From NCBI RefSeq assembly GCF_014805685.1, contig NC_060887.1:16522463-16586462 (forward strand): 64,000 nt of DNA, read 5' to 3'. Source of the stretch: Silurus meridionalis (taxonomy: Eukaryota; Chordata; Actinopteri; Siluriformes; Siluridae). Both the position numbers and the translations under genes were made by a program. Within the stretch, counting starts at the first letter, position 1, and the number at the start of each line of letters is the position of its first letter. Of the stretch, positions 31,771 through 46,700 are shown piece by piece. The notes under the pieces were generated by a model. The model was not told the origin of the DNA. It saw only the letters and a program-made list of their open reading frames with translations, and made no database searches.

Positions 31771-34700
31771 GGTTTAACCTACATATAAAGTATGGAAGTT
31801 AAAATAGCTAAAAATAGCATTCTTTGGTTATTATAAACTAAAAGGCTCTTCAGTAAGACATTCAGTATGGTTTAAAAATAGGTTCCCGGTGTTCCCAAGC
31901 CGATTTATTTACTACACACTTGAGATAGTATTTTCCGTGTAATAAATCAAAATGCCTCTTTTGTGGTCGGTGCTTAAGATGGAAAAATGGAAACTTTTGA
32001 AAAGACATGGAGGTTCATGTTCTTCACTCTCATTCATCCCGTTCTATTTAACAATACTGTAACCTTACTCCTGACCTAAAAGGTTGACTGTGGCTTTCCC
32101 ACACACTGGATTCACACACTGTTGCTTTCATTCATGCACAAAGAGACTCCACTGAGCCCCCAGTCAGAGCAAAGGAATCTCCTTCGTCCAGCCGGAGCAG
32201 GTTTTTTAAATAACCCAGCTTTGCAGTAATGCCAGGAATTTATGGCCCCAGACATTTGTTATGTTCAAGTCTGAACCACTATTTAGAGTTAAGTTCATGT
32301 TGACAAAGTGCAGTTTTTTTTTACCCTGCTTATAATGTAGAAGGCGTGTACGTGGAGGATAAGTGTCACATTAATATTTTTCTCAATACCTTCTCTCTAC
32401 AATAAACACAAGTTACACAATACCTCTAATCAACGATGTATCATTATGCAATTTGTTCAGTATGGGTAAATACACGAAGGAAGAATTTCACCGTGCTTTC
32501 AAGCACATGTGACGTGTATAAAGCACCAGCTACACTTCCAAACTTAATATTAGTTAGTCATTATTTAGACTGGGTCACAAAAATGATTAAAGTATAAGCA
32601 GTTTAATGGTCTTTCTCTGAGCAAACAGAAATTAGTCTTGCATAAAAACTAACACTAAATCATTCAAAATAGATTACTGAGCTAAAACTCTCAGTTTGGA
32701 ATATGGATAAAAAACTTAAAAAAAAATAAAGAAAAACGACAAACATAACTTTCAGCCATAGAAGTCTTAGATGACAGGAAGTAAATTGAATTCCTCTTCT
32801 TGGTTGAGAGAAGTGGAGCTTGATGTGATATACACATATATCTTCTCATCACCATGTTTTTAAAAACAGAAACACATCTCAAAGCACACAGTGCAGATCA
32901 CATCAAGTTCCACTTCTCTCAACCAAGAAGAGGAATCTGATTCTACAATGGGGACAAAGGTCTCACTGGAACTGGAGAGTTGGTAGAGATGGTGGAATGG
33001 TGTGTGAATGTGTCCTGGGTCCACTTATTAAACTTTACTTGAAAGCCACAGCAGTATTGTTGTGTATTTGAGTATTGTTGCTGACCATGTGCATCTCAGA
33101 CCGGTTCCATGAGCATGACCATGAGTTCAGTGTACTTCAGTGACCTCTCCCGGGCACCACTTTATGTATGTTTTACAGTACAGCAGTCACTGCAGCAGCA
33201 CGCTGTGTACTAAAGTTACAGCTGCACAAGTTGCTGATTTGGTCACTCACTGATAAGTCATGATTAAAGGCCTGCGTTGAAATCTACTTTTGTAGCAAAC
33301 GTAGGAAAAATGTTGCTGAATTTAGTTTCAGATTTACTATTTCAAGTGCAGCTGTGTTATATTTCTTGTTCCCTTATTCTTCAAAGAACTACTAAAAAAG
33401 GAGGTGGAAAATAAAACAAGAAAACACGTTGAAAAAGACCCTAACGTTATGATGATCTCCATAGTCTCACATGCTTTTAATCACTCCGAGCTTAGGGACT
33501 GCTCCAGTGCTTTATTTCCCAGAATGCGGTGGCCTGTACCCGCTGCCAACCAGACTAAGACCACACAGGAACTCGGCCCCTCTAAAAATACTTGTGTTCT
33601 CTTTTATGTTTTTGATATGAATGACTCACGTTATCCAGCTACTAAATGACCCGTCGTGCTTTGGGGAATTTCTGTGGTCGTCTCTGTAGGACACCACCAA
33701 TCAAATCCTTTTTTTCACTTCTTCTATAAACTCCAACAAAATCAAGTAGTTTATGCCAATAAAAAGACACTCAAGGTCACTAAATAGGATACAGAGTTTT
33801 ATGTCGATGTGATCGTTTCTTAAAAAAACATTTTTACTACATAGTGTTTTAGAAACATGCATATATTGTGCAACAATGCTGATAAACTGGACTTATAAAT
33901 CCAAATAATTGAAATATGAGGTATATCTTTAAAGGAAAAAAAAAAAAATGACCCAACCCACATGTCTTTGCTAACAAGCAGAATGGAGTAAATCCTCCAG
34001 CGAGTCCTGCACATTATGTGGATTTGAATTTGAGCTGAATAAACTGAGAAAATTGTTTCTCAGGCACAAAATCTGAAATGTACAGCAAAATGCTGGGTGG
34101 AGCAGCACTGAAAGGGCAAGTTTAACTTTTTTTTATTTCACCTCGAACAATATAAGAACTGAATGAAGCATCGTCCCATCAGGGCTGTACTTACTGGTAG
34201 TCACTTCTTTGATCATTTCAGCAGCAGTGTGGCAGCCAGTGACAATGTGTCTGGTCCACAGTGACAGGTCTTTACAAGTCTCAGCGCGAAATACATGAGT
34301 CTCTATGCCCAGTCTCGTGCCTGTGCGTGTAGCGAAGGATAATTCCCCCCCTGGCTGCGGAGACCCTCTATCTGGACCAGAGTGTACCAACCTGAAAGGC
34401 AGAAAAGGCAAAAAAATTCATAAATAAATAAAAGATTCAGAAGATCAGCCAGGAACAGGCCACACACTTAGTGCTGGAAGTGGAACAGGAAAAGAAACAA
34501 AAATCTAGAAAATATAATCAGGTTTAGTTTAGTATTATACAATAGGGAGTCATGTAACTTGATTCTTCACCAGCATTCCAAAGCTGTGATATGAAATTCT
34601 TAAAACAAGATCGAATACTCTATCAAAAATTCAAATAAAATAATTTAGTTATAAATAAAGTTAAAGTTTTGTGACTGACCATATTATGTAATACTGCTGT

Positions 34701-37700
34701 ACTCCCCCCTATACAACACCATATTCCACTTTGTCACTGTTCCACTTACAGTTCATTCCACCCATACCAAGTATCCATCTTAAATCCCTGAAACTCTTCC
34801 TTGAAGCATATCATTCACTAACCTCTAACTTTAGCAAAGCTATGAGGAAATGCATTCAGTTCGAAGAGTAAGGAATTTTAACTTTAGACTTATTGAACAT
34901 GTTCATGTCCTTCAAAATCAATCTTTAATTACAGAAATATGATTTGGTGACCACGACCTCACATCCAGATTCTTGTTTCGAGTTCTCAATAGTAAATAGG
35001 TCACACTACTGTATTCTTGTCCTATTATTACAAGTGCAAGTCCAGAGGAACTTCCTCATTCAGAGTAGCAAGCAATGATGCTTTAGGTTCAGGTTATTTA
35101 AGGCTAGATGGACTCAAAAAAACCATGTGGTCTTAGTATTACCAGGTTCTATCTGGGTGAAGAGCTATTTTGAGATATGGGACATTCCAGCTAGCAAATC
35201 TCAAAGTAGTGAAATTTACAGTTACAGCTCAGTAAGGCCAACACTTTTAAACATGATTAAAATAATGAGGCAGTTTGAAAGTTAATTTTGACACAAGGCA
35301 AAAACTGTTTGGTTTCTGACTGTGCGATGTTCAGAATCTTTTAATTTCACAAATAATAAATGTTGAATAACAGACTATCAACTCCATATTACATAACATT
35401 TAATATAACATGTTTTGGATTTTAACTACAGGCAGGATTTCTGTAGGTTTCACCAAGTCACAGTTAATATTTAAGACCTTTTTAAGACCATTAAGAGTGA
35501 AATTTAAGACCTATAATCACGACATCAAAAACACAGACATACAAATGTATTGTTAGCAACTGGCCTTAAGCAATCCCAACATTTTTTTTTTCAAGCCAAT
35601 GTATCGCTAAACTTGCACTTCCCCATAGCTTATGAATAAAATCTGTTTTAATCTATTTTATGGGTGAGTCTGTACTTCTGGATAAAGTGTGTAAGAAAGT
35701 GAGTGATGCCACTGGACAAACAAAATCTGAACTGTTCTAGTGAAATCTGTTTGGCTGCATGTCTGTTCTTGGGGAATTATGGTGATGTGTGCTTCCATAT
35801 AGGAAATCTTGCAGAATATTTCATGTGTGTGTTTGTGTGTGTAATACCGTGTTGAAAGTAGAGGATATGTGTGTGCTGGGTTCGGCCAGTTCTCCTTCAG
35901 ACGCATCATGCTGTCATAGAGCATCAAGTCTTTGTCCGTCACCGCGACCACCACCGGCTTCCAGCGTGGCCTCTCACTCTCCGTCTGAAACACAAACACA
36001 GCCACATTGATGGGAATGATTCATTATTTCACTCATCTGTCATTTGGACAAAAAAAATGGTGCCACAAAACGTCTGGTGGAAGAATCTCTGCTGGATTTA
36101 TGCTTTTTTTTTTTTTAAATCAGCCTGATGCTTACAACGACTATTCTATAACAGTTTCTCAAAGCCAGGGATGTGGTGGTTCCTGACAGCCCTGGACACT
36201 ACATAGCAGTGCACACTAGATGGATATTTAATATGAAATATGAACGTAATGTGATTGATTCATTCATGAGTGAGAGATCCTAACAGTGATTCTGAGTCAG
36301 AACAGCTCGAGGCGAATCACCAGATGTGCCACTACTCATTTTCCAACAAAGTGAAGCCACAGACTGTGATCGTTCTTTTTCATGGCCGCTATGATGAGTA
36401 AATTATTTCTCTAAATGCTTGTCTAATGACACATTTAAAAGAACACGCATGGTACCAACAGTAAATATACAGGATTGCAAAGACAGTGAATGACTCACCC
36501 TATCAAAAAAATAAAGGTGAAACATCACCCACTGCCCTGGGAATAAAAAAGTTCACCAGCGTCGCTGTAAATGCTTGGGGCACAGAATGAAACTTGGTCT
36601 GGTGCAAATGGGGGGAAAAATCCATGAGCACAATTTAATGCTTTGAAAAATGGCCTGACACAGCATGGCCTGCTCAAATCACCACAAATCACCAGTGCGC
36701 TCTTCACACAGCAAAGCTAAAAAGAGACGCTGGCAGGGTCACACGCGCACACACAAGTTGCAAAGGCAACTAGGTTACAGTCTTCAGGCCCTTGACGCAC
36801 TGGAGACTTTTCTTCCCTTATATTTATTCATCAAGAGCCTGACAGCTGGGTAATAAGAGATGGTAAGAAGGAGCTCATTAAAATGGAGTGAGAGGAGAGG
36901 TGGTTAGCCAGTCTGCTTAGAACATGCTGAAGACCCTAGCATTATATTAACTACCTCGGTCAGGCCACAGTTAAGAGTTAAAAGAGGAGGCAAGAATGGA
37001 GCCAAACTTGCCGCACACTGCGGTTAAAACAGACTGCTGAGAATGACAGAAAGCTGTGCGTCCACAGTGCCATAGAAGAAAGAAAGCACGTGATTTTGAC
37101 TATGATCAATAAATAGTGAATGATCTGATTTTCTTGTCCATGCAGAGTCTATTCAAAACCAAGCACTGTCCCAGCAAAACACCACAACATTTACATGACA
37201 TCGCATAAATTTTGCATTTTCTCCCTACAGCTTTGTAGAATGCAGCCAATAAGTTTCAATCAGGGTTTTGAACTTTGCCTATTTCTCTAGAACACTACAT
37301 TCCTGATTCATACTGATGAGTCAAACTCTGTCTGTAATCTGTAAAAGCCAGTGGGATACGAGTTAAAGAAAAGCTAGGAGACTTCTAATAAGCACATCAA
37401 AATGCAGTACTGGTGCAGTTTTCTTATATTTTTTTCCCCCTCACAAAAACCTTCAGTTTGGGTTTTTTTAGGGGTAAAATTGTACCTTTTTCCTATCAAA
37501 GCATAACCCACAAACTAATTTACTTCTTGTGTGTTAATTTCTATTAATTTCTCTCTTCTTTATGTTTTAACATCAGTCACGGCGAAGGACACAGATCCCC
37601 TTACTCATTAAAAGCAGCATTTTATTTTTAATTTTTTGCAATTAAACTCAAACTATGTGGACTGAAACGAATCCCACTGTACACAATCAAAACAGCTTTA

Positions 37701-40700
37701 AATCACATCAATATATGAAACTGTTAGCTGTCCCTGACTGTTAGCTGCTCTGCACAGCCCTAACAGAGGGTCCACATAATAGAATGTATAGAACTGTCAA
37801 AAACTGACTGCTATGAATAGAAGGCTATTCTCCTTCACATATCTAGAATCTCTTTGCACACAATGCAAACACTAACCTTCTCTGCCAGCCAGCCGAGGTG
37901 GCGTATCTCATGACTCGCCCCGATTCCGTTCCTGCCAGCTGCGCTGAGCTCAGACGTCACTTTCATCATGAGGTTATAGGTAGCAGACTGCATGGACTCG
38001 AACCACACTTGAGCTGAGCTGGAGTCCGAACACCGCAACACCACTGTGTGCTTTGCGTCGGGAGAGTGTAGCTCTAAATGCCTGAAGAACAAAAAGGATA
38101 TGAAACACAGCCTACCACTGCACCTGTTCGCTCACTATATGTTTATTACATGTGCAGTGTGACCATTTTTACTTTTCAGTTCATTAACACACACTGAATA
38201 GATGCTTCTAGTGTTTACATTTAAAATGAAGAATGAAAAAAAGTTATATTAGGCACATTATTTCCGATTTCGAGTCCGGGAGTGTTCCAGAAATCAGAGA
38301 AAAATGGCCTGGGGTTTGCGTGAACCAAATCATGGAGAGGTCTACATCATGTGTGGCAACTATTTGCATTCTTCACTGTTTTCTGAGCAATATGATCTAT
38401 TCAAATGGACACATTTTCCTATTATAATAACCTTCACTTTTCTGGGTAGGTTTTCCACTTGCTTTTGCTGAGTTGGACTGGGGAGATCATTCAACCACAA
38501 GAGAACACACAAGAGTGTGAGAGCAGACACTGGTTTTGGGGGCTAGAGAGCACTCAGTGTTCCAGTTCATCCCCAGGTTCAATGAGGTTGAGGAGCACAG
38601 CTTTGTGCAGGTGATTTTTCTTTTTTTTTCACTGTCATGCTGGAACAGGTTTGTGCCTCAGTTCCAGTCAGGGGAGATTGTAAAGTTACAGCATGTTAAT
38701 GTTACAACAGTATGATGAATACAAACATATAGCTGTGACGGTCAGGTCTCTACAAACTTTGCAACATGTGTGGTGCAAGTTTTAGTACTTATTGCATTAT
38801 GAAAATTGCAATGTCTAAAAAGTGTGTGTGGGCAATGGATAAAACTAATACATGTTTATACATTTACCACCAATGTGTTGGTACCACAACAATGTAAAAA
38901 AAAAAAAAAAAATCAAAAGAAAAAACACTGAAAAGTCTCCACATGGTTTGCCAGGTTTCCTCCCACTGTTTCAACCAGGGCAGCAGGTGTTAAACACTAC
39001 TCTAGTTGAAAATGCATTCATATAAATATATATTCACACATATCTACAAGTGAACATATTGCTTAAAAACTTAGCAAGACTTTGCAAACTGGACACTGAA
39101 CATTAAAGTTTACTTCTGCTTAAAAGAACACCGAGGTATTAGTCTATTCGTGATATGCAGTAAAATCAGAGGCATACAATGATCCATGCCTTACTCATAC
39201 ATTATATCTCACTTGGTTGGTTAACCTCCTACAAGCTGCATTATCATTTCCAGCTGTCCAATGCTGGTTAAAAATAGTTCTGATTTATTAAGATGGAGAG
39301 TTGGGAAGCTGGGTGGAAACAGAAGCCAAAAAAAACTGAACACAGTGTTTTGCGTCTGTCTGTCTGAGAGCAGCTCTTGGACCAGGGCCCAAGGAGTTCT
39401 CTTCCATCCAACAATGATGTGGGAACTCTCAGCAGCAATCAATGGTAATGCTTGTTTAATGCCTCTCATGGTTGCGGAAGAGGTTTGCTTTTGCTAAAAC
39501 ATGTTCAAGGAGTAGAAGACAGATCTAATTATGTAAGTCACCTCTATCCCATCTTTCTGCAATAATGCTAACAGATCAGTAAGGATAAGACAGAGGCTTG
39601 TAAAAGCCAGACATCATGGATAAAAAAGCTTGGGGAAAAACCATAGTTGATGGTGTAACTTTTATGAGGGTGGGAGTCAAATTATCCATCATTATCTCAA
39701 ACCCTGAAGTAATATTCAATGGGTTTAAATATAAGCAAAGCTATTTTTAGTTGAATTCTAAACATGCCATTTCCCAACCAAACAAGGGCTACAGACACAA
39801 GCAGGAAGAGGACGCCTGTGATAAATATGTCAGCTAGAACTCCTCCTGTCCCATCTCCTGTCCCAATTCATCTCTCCTACACAAAACAGCTGTGTAAATT
39901 TCCACATCAGCTCCGCGGCACACGTCAAGAGGAGAAACTCGGATGAAGCATATGGTGACAACAAGTAGGTCATGTTCAAGCTGTATTATTCCAGATGGGT
40001 CTGATGCCAAAATGTTTTATAGCAATGCTCATGTAACCTGTAAAAGGAGGAGGGTCTTGTCACAGCAATGATGCATCCAGGCAAGAATGTTGATAGATGT
40101 ACTGTCAGTCTTGGGATGGAGCTACATAAATGAGTACACTAAAATAAGACAGGATGAGTGTGGTAGGGCCTGCTGTCATTTGCAATGAGAGGAAGATGGA
40201 TGGCATAGTTTGGTGGGGAAAAAGTTCTTTTTTTTATCCATTACTATAAGGAAGTACACTCATTCAGGGCAGTATGGTTCATATATTCATATTTAGTTAA
40301 CCTAATCCAGGTTACAGAAACACACACTAATTAAGCTGTCAGCTACCAGAGAGCACTATTAGTGCACACATTCACACACCTAAAGGCAAGTGTTTGCTAG
40401 GGCGGAAACTGAATAAACCTGAAGGAAAACCCACATGAGTAAGACGAAACAAAGTAAGACGACCTCAGGATTGAACCCAGGACACTGGGTATGGGAAACA
40501 GAAATACAGTATTCTCAATTGTGTTTTATATAAGCTGGATGGTTTCCAGACCAATGCGACTATAGGGTTAGAATGTGTCACAGCACTGAACTATGTGTCA
40601 ATTGTAATAAAAGAGTTAGAGATGCTATGAATGATTACAGAAGTAGCTGACTATGAGAATGGAATCTTGCGGTGAGAAGCTTTTTCCCCCCACAATAGGT

Positions 40701-43700
40701 GAGAAATACTGCTGTAACAGAAAGATCTTTTTAATCAGCTCAGCTGTGGAACATCACTTCCTTCCAGACTTCCTGTGCACCTTCGGGTCGATCCGAAAAT
40801 ACCACAAGGTACATTTTCCTAACAAACACGTCACTGAAATCAAAACATGTTTTGGTGACTGTGGTTGTACAGTCTACTGGGCAGAAAGTAGCAGTCGTGA
40901 TCCCTGAGCCGACTGCAAATGGTGTCAAACTTTGAAGCTGTTCTCCATTACGGTCAGTGTGGTGATGGCTGACTTTGAAATATGAACACATGACTACTTT
41001 GTTCAGTTTACTTTTGTGGGTGGAAGAGAGATAAAAGTAAAGATAAGAGTTGCAAGTCGGCCTGCAGTCAGTAATCATATATTCACCTTGACAGTAATTA
41101 CAGCATATTGTTAATATTGACACAGCGGCACAAAGATACTGAGGAAAGATTCGCTTATCGATGCTGATCCACTTTGAAAACTACAACTAGCAGAAATATG
41201 GATCATATGATCAAGCTCAAAACTTTGACGCTTTGAATCAAACCTAATACAACTTACAGTTTCACTTTGACTGTATGAAAGCATCAGGCTTCAACCCCAC
41301 CTTGAAACATTACAAGATTGATACCAGTTTTCTAAATTGATGGTGTTTCTAAATGCCATTTGCATTTACCTGTTTTCAGGATCAGGGGTGGACATAGCCC
41401 ACGAGACGTAGCACATTTTCAGCGGGATGAATCTGCAGTCCCCCTGCGGTGACAGTGAAGGCGGGCTGGGAGGAACCTCACAGTGGGGGTTGCCAGGTCG
41501 AGGAGATTCTGGTGGAGGCGTCTCCCATCCGATCTCTGCCACCGGAGACCCCTTTTTCACATACGGCGTGGCTTCTCTCATGTACTTTACTGTGAAGGAA
41601 TAGAAAAAAAGAGAACAGCATTGATTGGTTCTGTCTTTACTTTGTATAACAAAGCACCGGTGTGATATTAAGCGATCACAGCCTGACACAATCGCTTACA
41701 ACATGTGACGCATGCCTCATCTGAGTTCAATCCGGTTTCAAGCCTGGAATGTAAATCTCCATGTGCTTTATATATCCATTAATGTCAGGTTTCGGATAAA
41801 TGGCTGAGCGATAAGAAAGGTTTCTATCAAAAGGCCTGAGGAGTAACAAACGCCCGAAGTTATAAAAAGACTCTAAACCAGGATCAACACCTGAGGGGAG
41901 CATCCTAACTTTTACAGAAAAGAATCAAAAATACGCAGGGAATGAAAAGTTATAAAATAAAAATAATCACTTGGCACACAGCTCTATGAGACATTGCTGT
42001 ATTGCGAGCATTGAGGTTTGCAGATTTTGCATTTTGATATGGGTAGAAGACATTTCTGGAAATATATGAGGTGTATTTATAAAAAAGGAGGCTAGGCATG
42101 GTCTAATCCATAATATAAGATAAAAACCTTTAGACCACAGAGATTTATTCAAACACCAGGGCACAACTCCTTATTATCTTATAAACAGCAAAAAAAAGGA
42201 GAAATTTAAAAATTTTGTCATGAAAGGAAACAGTAGTAATATAAAGGGGTTTTTTTGTTTTGTTTTTTTGCTTGAGGTAATAACTTAACATTTTAACAAT
42301 TTTTTTATTCATACATTTTAAATGGACAATGTTTTAGGGATTCCAGAGCACTCTTATGAGCACATGTCCTTTATATACAGTCTAATGACTTTAGAGTCAA
42401 TAAGTAGGTTTTGACAAAGCAAACAACTTTCCTCACTGCCACAAATGGGACTTAGTGACATGAGTTTACATTTACCAAGCCCATTCAAGAAAATGATCAA
42501 GAACTGACAGCTGGGGAGAGCAGCAAACGTGCCCCCAATGAGTGATTAAACTGTTTTTTTATCACAGGCGAGGCAGTGGAACTTTTAAATGACATAGTTG
42601 AAGTAATTCTAACACGGTCAGTGTGACTGCATACGCAAAAAGCTCAATGCATTCTTTATGCAGAGTTGACCTGTGCAAAACCCACTGAACCAAACGCTCA
42701 TAATTATGTTATATATGTAACATTATAGATTTCTGCAAGTCACAGTGTATAAAGGTGTCTAATGCTGTAGACCCAGATATATATAGACAAATTAGACATA
42801 GGCAATGCTAATTATGAATATTAGATGTATGCAAAGGAATCTAATGACTCACTCCTATTTCAGATCATATCTCTGAACCACACATCGTATTTTTTTCAGA
42901 TTGTAAGTTTTTTCGATAACCCACATTATATTTTTCTTTCCATGATCAGCACTTTCTGTATTAAAAATTTAATAGGAGTTTCACTTATTATTGAAAACAT
43001 TAGCCTCAACACTTTTCCACTGGGATGAGAACAACAAATTTCACAGTTTGAATTTACATACTTAATTGTTATTAAATTACATAATTTACAAATTGACACG
43101 TTTTGTATTCTGATGTTGACAAGGGGACGGGGGATGGATAGATGAATAAATAAATAAATAGGACATGCCTTAGAGGTGATCATAGACTAAACATAAATAC
43201 TTTTATTATGTCAGTTACAATGTTCCGAATTGCAAAAGGGGCTCTGTCACGCATTTACTGCACTACACAAGTACATATACTTATCACTAATAAATAGGGA
43301 ACTAATTGAGTGAATTATTCCTGTTTCAGCAAGTGAGTGAAAACACTGGGCAAATCTTTTCGAAAAGAAAGTTTATCATATAATCTAGTGCTAATATTTG
43401 CTTTATCTTTGGTAGTGTAGAATTAGAGGCTAATCTAAATTTATTGCATTTGGCAGATGCCCTTATCCAGAGCAACTTACAGTTATCTTAATTATACAAA
43501 CGAGCAGTTGAGGGTTAAGGGGCTTATCCAGATGCCCAGAAGTGGGAGTTTGTTGGTGCTGGGATTTGAACTTATGATCTTCCTAGCCAAAGTCCAATCT
43601 CTTAACCAATGTATTATTTTTGTTTTGGTTATATATTTATTGCTTTTGACTGCTAAACCTTTTGGGTAATTCTAAATGTTATTTTTAATTATTTTTTTAT

Positions 43701-46700
43701 TTTAGAAAACAAAGCATTATCAACATTGATGGCTGTTTTTCTAAAAAAAATAAATAAATAAAAAAATTAAAAGAAAGGAAAAAACAGAGAATTGCTGCAA
43801 AATTGTTCAAGAACCATATTGCACCAAATTTTCAGTTCTTTATCTAATTCCATTATTTTCCCCTAGTTAACCATAAATGCTGCACACTCGGTTCTCAGAA
43901 TAAAACACACTGAGAAATACAAAGAACCAGCTAGTGCAGGCTAAAATTGTGTGCTTTTAAGCTTGCACTTAAACCCGAACCACATGAAACCGTGGCCACA
44001 GCCACACTGCTGGAAGTGAGAACATCATCAATGCACGCACTAATGTGTTCTGCACAGAGGTCTGGACTGTACAGTTAGCAAAGTAGCTACAGGTTTAATT
44101 TCTGTTAGGGCTTTTTTATGTTTGTCTAAACGTTTGAGGCTGAAGAACCTGTTGATCAGTATGTTAAAAAGACAAACTAAACTCAGGGTGGGAGGGGAAG
44201 CTGTAAGCTTAACAGCATAGGGACAGAGTAAACAGAACTGGTTTTATCTGATAGTAGCTTTAAACAGTGGTAAAATGTTTTACCTCCCTAAGTAGAGATA
44301 AGTTGGACAATACTTCCTCAGTGCTTCAACAGGAAATAAAGTACAGTTTCATACATATGTGTTAAAAAACATCATCTTGATATAATGTACAGGTGTTTAA
44401 GTGGGAAAATATATACCTACTGTATTACTGTGATCTACATTAGCATGCATTTTAAAGTATATTAAGTCTAATTCTATGGAAAAGCCAATTACTAATTTTC
44501 TGTATACCAGCATGTTCTGCTGTGATGTACGTCTGGACATCCCATCATGGGGTGTCCAATGATGCTTCAGATCCTTTTTACTGAATATATGAAATGAATA
44601 ATATGCTAATTAAAGAGAAATGTACATACCAATACATTATACTAAATAATACATTCTAAATACAAACCTGGTACACTCTAGTAAGTTTTAGAGATATTTT
44701 TTTTCTTAGTCATTATGGCTACTACTTTATTTATATACTGTAGATTAAAAAAAAAAAAAAAAAAAGAACCGTTACCCTAAATATGTTTGAAAATATCGAA
44801 TATCTAATTATAATCCAACAATCTAATAATAATATCCAATATCTAAAAACTGTGTTAAAAAAATAAAATAAAAACACTACTCCTGCCCATTGCTCACAAG
44901 TAATTAGAAATTGAGAAACTGTCCAGGCCAGAAGTCTTCTGGTTTAGGGCACACCCATTTTGGCTTTATGTCCGAAAAGTCATTGCATTACACATCAAGT
45001 ACAAGCACAAAAAGATAAGCCGAGCAAAAATCTGGTCTTTTAACATTTGTTTACATTGCTATAAACTAACAACTGCAATAAAGCATGGTAATAGCTTCAG
45101 CTGCTGAAATTTTACAGAATAAATAATATATCTTCATGCATCAATCAACATCAGTGTGGGCAGTGCAGAAATAAAAGTTCTAAGTTATTGTGAATTGCAA
45201 ATCCAGTTTTGTCACTGATGCATCACTTGTCATTTTGTGACAAAAAACAAAACAAACAAATATTAAATTGCTGTACAACATGCCAACATAATCCTATCAA
45301 TGAATCACTTAAACTGTTATGTTGGATTCCATTTTTAACATCTACATACTTGTTTCATACATCCTTTGTAACAGTTTGTAATGTGAGTCAGAATGCAGCG
45401 GCCAATTTTTTTTTTAATTGTTGAGTGTTAATGGGAAATGGAAAAGTCAACATCTACTTTCCCTTGAGGAAAGTAAGCAAGCCTTCACTATCAGCACTCA
45501 TTTATCTGTGGTATCCTGCCATGTCTGTCGAAATGAATGAAAGAGCAGAGGAAATCAAATGGCAAATAGTGGCTAAAGATCAAGCCATTGTGGCTTCTGT
45601 AGCAGGAAATCACAAGCATAATGTAAATCATATTACTAAGAGCAGATGATAAAGAACTTTTCAGACGTTTATTTTAATCATAGTGATTAGTAATGTGACG
45701 AAACAGCTTTTAAAAAACACAAAAACATGTTTAAAATGTTTAAAACAAACAAACAAACAAACAGGAATGATTGTGTTAAGTATTAAACAGCTGTGAACAT
45801 ACAGATCCAGAAGTGGTTACAAAAAAAATGGCACTATGAAAAAAAAAAAAAAAACAACCACACTAATGTTTAAGCATTAAAATCTTTTCACCATTCAGAC
45901 ATTTTTTGGGGCTTTTAATGTAGTTGCACCTTCATATGATTTATTCGAATACCCCTGGAATAGAGTATGATCATGTGTGTGCTGGTTTTTATACTTTGAA
46001 AGTTCTGCTGCAATTAGTAGATCTTTCCCATCATTCTCTTCTTCGTCTCTGAACATCTATTGTCCTGGCTTGGCCATTTGCAGATGATACAGACCGATCT
46101 TCTAACAGCTAAACATCTCTCTCTCAAACACACGCACTCAATAAACATTTAGCTGGCAATCGCATACAGAATGAATGAAATCCAATCCAATGTATCCTCC
46201 AGCTTTATCAAGCAGTACTTGCGGCCAATGCGTCACACTCCTATCACTACTATTATTACTGTGCATGTGCCAGGAGTTTCAATGTACAGCTCTATTTTAC
46301 CGGTCCAGTGTCTGTGGTATGTTTTGTCTCAACACCAGAGATGAACATTTACTTCGAACGCCAGGTTTTAGGCACGAATCCACTATCCACATGCCCCAAT
46401 TCTTCCGCTTTCTTTCTTGAAAGGAGTCCTGGACTGTGGTCCGATTAACCTCAGAGTAATTACTTATCGGACAATAGAGAGCATTGTAGCTGAGGACACA
46501 CTGAATCCACTGGTCATCAAGTGTACCTATAACCGGTACTTTGTGTTCTTTTCATAATTGGTACTAGTCATTACTGTTGATTTGATTTGGCAGGCTTTGT
46601 CTGCGCAGGAAGAAAATGCACTCATCAAGCTCCGAATGGAAAACGCTAATTTGACAAATAGTGTGTTTGGATGCAGAGGATCTCAGAGTAACAAAAGGAG

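Noticed and set aside
40740..41123. 127-codon - strand open frame in SNTB1 intron 2
   Set aside because: No splice sites in phase with SNTB1, no recognisable motif, and composition like intron DNA.
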